Below, piece after piece: positions 61,272-64,000 of a stretch of 64,000 bases of DNA (the stretch's first letter is position 1; each line of letters begins with the position of its first letter). This DNA is from Rhodopseudomonas pentothenatexigens (GTDB lineage Bacteria > Pseudomonadota > Alphaproteobacteria > Rhizobiales > Xanthobacteraceae): the NCBI RefSeq assembly GCF_900218015.1, contig NZ_UFQQ01000011.1, positions 127,786 to 191,785 of the forward strand, read 5' to 3'. The notes beneath the pieces are model-generated. The model worked only from the letters and a program-made list of their open reading frames with translations. It ran no database searches and was not told where the DNA came from. Position numbers and translations under genes: made by a program.

Positions 61272-62111
61272 GTGGCCGCTGACTGGACCGACGTACAGAA
61301 CGACGCGGTCGTCGCGGACTATTTCGCGATGCTTCTCGACGACGTCGCCGGGCGGCCTTACAGCAAGGCCGAACACAATCGCCTTCTGCAGGCGCAGATC
61401 GAGCGCGGCCGCGGCTCGATCGAATACAAGCATCAGAACATCAGCGCCGTGCTCAAAGGTCTGGGAGAGATTTGGATTCCCGGCTACAAGCCCGCTTTCA
61501 ATTTCCAAGCCTCGTTGGCCGACGCAGTAGTTCGATGGCTCGAACGCTATCCGGATCGGCTCGCATCGGCCGCAAGGACAACCGTGCGCCCGGCGTCATC
61601 CGAATTCCGGCAGGACGCGATGCTGTGGATTGGCCCGCCCCCGACGCACAGCAATGCGCCGCCGCCCGACGAACTCGAGCAGATGGCGGTCATTGCCCGG
61701 AAGTACAATGTTGCCGAGCGCGATGCCCGAAATCGCGTGCTCGGCCGCGCTGGCGAGGAACGCGTCATCGCCCATGAACGAGCCAGTCTCGTCGCCGCAG
61801 GACGAACCGACCTTGCAGAGCGCGTTCGATGGGTGTCGGAGATCGATGGCGACGGCGCCGGTTACGACATCAAGAGCTTCGATGCAGAAGGCCGCGACCG
61901 ACTGATTGAGGTCAAGACGACTAACGGTTGGGAGCGCACACCGTTTCACATCACACGAAACGAACTCTCCGTGGCCGAGGAGCATCGAGACGAATGGCTG
62001 CTGGTGCGACTGTGGAATTTCGCCCGCGGGCCGACCGCCTTTGAGTTGAGACCGCCTTTGGAGGCGCATGTCTCGTTGATGGCGTCAAGCTATCAAGCGA
62101 GTCTTCTCTGA
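61272..62111 (+). CDS. DUF3883-domain protein, possible nuclease
   Basis: A 279-residue protein with a helical N-terminal half (about 1-150) and a C-terminal DUF3883-type segment. The latter has GAGYDIKSFDAEGRDRLIEVKTTNG, the D-x(n)-ExK pattern of PD-(D/E)XK nucleases, then IEVKTT and LSVAEEHRDEWLLVRLWNF. DUF3883 is often fused to or near restriction and defence genes. It starts at a GTG 42 bp behind vapC. The role is unknown; a nucleic-acid-cutting defence function is a fair guess. Confidence 0.82.
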   Translation: MAADWTDVQNDAVVADYFAMLLDDVAGRPYSKAEHNRLLQAQIERGRGSIEYKHQNISAVLKGLGEIWIPGYKPAFNFQASLADAVVRWLERYPDRLASAARTTVRPASSEFRQDAMLWIGPPPTHSNAPPPDELEQMAVIARKYNVAERDARNRVLGRAGEERVIAHERASLVAAGRTDLAERVRWVSEIDGDGAGYDIKSFDAEGRDRLIEVKTTNGWERTPFHITRNELSVAEEHRDEWLLVRLWNFARGPTAFELRPPLEAHVSLMASSYQASLL

Positions 62112-62160
62112 CTCCTACCTTGGCCACCCGGCCCTACGACGAACTGCGTCGGACAGCCCT

Positions 62161-63783
62161 CTACTCCCATTCGATCGTCCCCGGCGGCTTCGACGTCACG
62201 TCGTACACCACCCGGTTCACCCCCTTCACCTCGTTGATGATCCGCGTCGCGGTCGCGCCCAAGAACGCCATATCGAACGGGTAGAAGTCGGCGGTCATGC
62301 CGTCGGTGGACGTCACGGCGCGCAGGCCGACGACGTAGTCGTAGGTGCGGCCGTCGCCCATCACGCCGACGGTGCGGACCGGGAGCAGCACGGCGAACGC
62401 CTGCCAGATGTCGTCGTAGAGGCCGGCCTTGCGGATCTGGTCGATATACACCGCGTCTGCGTTGCGCAGGATTTCGAGCTTCTCTTCGGTGATCTCGCCG
62501 GGGCAGCGGATCGCGAGGCCGGGGCCCGGGAACGGATGGCGGCCGACGAACACGTCGGGCAGCCCGAGCTCGCGCCCCAATGCGCGGACTTCGTCCTTGA
62601 ACAGTTCGCGCAAGGGCTCGACCAGCTTCATGTTCATGCGGGCGGGCAAGCCGCCGACGTTGTGATGCGACTTGATCGTCACCGACGGGCCGCCGGTGAA
62701 CGACACGCTCTCGATCACGTCCGGGTACAGCGTGCCCTGCGCCAGGAAGTCGGCGCCGCCGACGCGTCTGGCCTCGGCTTCGAACACGTCGATGAACAGC
62801 TTGCCGATGGTCTTGCGCTTCTGCTCCGGATCGGTGACGCCCTTCAGCGCGCCGAGGAAGGTCTCCGACGCGTCCACGTGCACCAGCGGGATGTTGTAGT
62901 GGTGGCGGAACAGGTCGACGACGGTCTTGCCCTCGTCCTTGCGCAGCAGGCCATGGTCGACGAACACGCAAGTGAGCTGATCGCCGATCGCCTCATGGAT
63001 CAGCACCGCAGCCACCGCGGAGTCGACGCCGCCGGATAGGCCGCAGATCACCTTGCCGCTGCCGACCTGGGCGCGGATCTTGTCGATCGCTTCCTCGCGG
63101 AAGGCGCGCATCGTCCAGTCGCCGGTGAGGCCTGCGACCTTGCGGACGAAGTTGCGTAGCAGCTTGGCGCCGTCGGGCGTGTGCACCACTTCGGGGTGGA
63201 ACTGCATCGCGTAGAACTTGCGGGTGTCGTCGGCGATCACCGAGATCGGCGAACCCGGCGCCTGCGCTACGGCGCGGAAACCGTCAGGCAGCTTGGTGAC
63301 GCGGTCGCCATGGCTCATCCAGACGTCGTATTTGCCGCCCTTCTGCCAGACGCCGTCGAACAGCGCGCAGTCATCGGTGATCTCGATCTGGGCGCGGCCG
63401 AATTCGCGGTGATGGCCGGCCTCGACGGTGCCGCCGAGCTGCTTGGCCAGGGTCTGTTCGCCGTAGCAGATGCCGAGCACCGGCACGCCGGCTTCCAGGA
63501 TCGCCATCGGGGCGCTGGGGGCGTTGTCGTCCAGCACCGAGGCCGGGCCGCCGGACAGGATCACGGCTTTCGGCTTCATCTCGGCGAAGGCGGCCTCCGC
63601 CTTCTGGAACGGCACGATCTCGGAATACACGCCCTCCTCGCGGACGCGGCGGGCGATCAGCTGGGTGACCTGCGAACCGAAGTCGACGATCAGGATCTTT
63701 TCGTGGATCGCCGCGACGTGCGGCGAGGTGTCGGCGCCGGAGGGGACGACGGACGAAGCGGAGGATGTGCTGGGGGCTGTCAT
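62161..63783 (-). CDS. guaA: GMP synthase (glutamine-hydrolysing)
   Basis: Enzyme of 540 residues that turns XMP, ATP and glutamine into GMP. The class I amidotransferase domain has [20 protein letters not shown] and the nucleophile C106 in [11 protein letters not shown] with the His/Glu in FHPEVVH. The ATP-PPase domain has [14 protein letters not shown], and the C-terminal dimerisation domain ends in PPGTIEWE, the usual GuaA end. ATG 63783 was chosen over an upstream 63849 start that would add residues unlike family members. It is a single gene. Confidence 0.97.
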   Translation of the reverse strand: MTAPSTSSASSVVPSGADTSPHVAAIHEKILIVDFGSQVTQLIARRVREEGVYSEIVPFQKAEAAFAEMKPKAVILSGGPASVLDDNAPSAPMAILEAGVPVLGICYGEQTLAKQLGGTVEAGHHREFGRAQIEITDDCALFDGVWQKGGKYDVWMSHGDRVTKLPDGFRAVAQAPGSPISVIADDTRKFYAMQFHPEVVHTPDGAKLLRNFVRKVAGLTGDWTMRAFREEAIDKIRAQVGSGKVICGLSGGVDSAVAAVLIHEAIGDQLTCVFVDHGLLRKDEGKTVVDLFRHHYNIPLVHVDASETFLGALKGVTDPEQKRKTIGKLFIDVFEAEARRVGGADFLAQGTLYPDVIESVSFTGGPSVTIKSHHNVGGLPARMNMKLVEPLRELFKDEVRALGRELGLPDVFVGRHPFPGPGLAIRCPGEITEEKLEILRNADAVYIDQIRKAGLYDDIWQAFAVLLPVRTVGVMGDGRTYDYVVGLRAVTSTDGMTADFYPFDMAFLGATATRIINEVKGVNRVVYDVTSKPPGTIEWE

Positions 63784-63891
63784 GGGCAGCAGATACGCGA
63801 CCGCGGCGCGGCTCGCAACGGGGAAAAACGGCGCAACCAACAAGCGCAACCGCCATATGCGTCAGTGCGCTTCTCCCCGCGCCCTCCTCAC

Positions 63892-64000
63892 CTCTCCCCG
63901 CGTGCGGGGAGAGGTCGGATTGCGCAGCAATCCGGGTGAGGGGGCGCCTCCGCGCAGCCGAGACTCAGTGTTCGCGGCGCCCTCACCCCGGCCCTCTCCC
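63892..64000. repeat. Intergenic repeat with stem CTCTCCCCGC/GCGGGGAGAG, running off the window
   Basis: CTCTCCCCGC and GCGGGGAGAG form a perfect 10-bp stem, followed by GGATTGC-GCA-GCAATCC and, after a spacer, the partner CCTCACCCCGGCCCTCTCCC. Repeats of this kind are common between genes in this and related proteobacterial groups. The right end is cut by the window edge. Confidence 0.7.

Overview
The window is about 64 kb of very GC-rich alphaproteobacterial chromosome, most likely from Rhodopseudomonas or a close Bradyrhizobiaceae relative. The evidence is a Fur-family Irr-type regulator, a FixK/FNR box, cydABX-cydDC, high GC in nearly all genes, and intergenic repeats of a style common in that family (14065-14100, 36330-36433, 63892-64000). 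This is inferred from gene content; no database search was possible. No rRNA, tRNA, CRISPR array or intact insertion sequence was found.

Region 1 (1-8.7 kb): a QseBC/PmrAB-like two-component system (kinase cut by the window edge) diverges from dsbD, a DsbA/DsbG-like thiol protein and a lipoprotein L,D-transpeptidase. A perfect CTTAAG-N5-CTTAAG box lies between them. Region 2 (5.2-24 kb) is respiratory and haem-related. It holds the cytochrome bd operon cydA-cydB-cydX-cydD-cydC (minus strand), a sulfide:quinone oxidoreductase with a small membrane partner, a thioesterase, cytochrome c' with cytochrome b561, a TehA/SLAC1-type channel, a TonB siderophore receptor with a PepSY membrane protein, Irr, a DUF3365-type c-haem protein and an orphan CHASE3 histidine kinase. 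Three perfect copies and one near copy of GTGACNNNGTCAC lie upstream of the cyd, sqr, cytochrome c'/TDT and DUF3365 genes, suggesting one shared regulon for sulfide or NO stress.

Region 3 (24-30 kb): a CHASE2 adenylate cyclase, a small exported protein, and a two-gene unit made of a TPR/beta-barrel outer-membrane protein (Slam/DUF560-like) and a FecR protein with a TbpB-like C-terminal barrel, a likely translocator and cargo pair. Region 4 (30.2-36.5 kb) is an accessory island. A four-gene operon (HTH, nuclease-like effector, tiny middle component, DUF2326 SMC-like ATPase) matches the predicted ABC-three-component defence architecture. It sits between two 464-bp direct repeats (96% identical), each carrying an SRPBCC gene. 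Beyond it lie a frameshifted HigB/intact HigA pair, a strong consensus promoter followed by a structured GC-rich segment (candidate ncRNA) and a palindromic repeat.

Region 5 (36.4-56.2 kb) is mostly core: prfC, a guanidine-II riboswitch with sugE/gdx, higBA, pit with its DUF47 partner, a large DUF4407 protein, livGFHM without a binding protein, an ArsC/YffB-like protein, vapB with frameshifted vapC, a pyruvate-kinase-like protein, a two-repeat exported protein, a flavin monooxygenase, a flavin reductase, an endonuclease/phosphatase and a GST. Region 6 (56.2-64 kb) has a WYL regulator with a perfect 12-bp-arm operator, then a scrap zone with decayed copies of VapC and the WYL regulator, an RlpA-SNase fusion, an intact vapBC, a DUF3883 protein and finally guaA.
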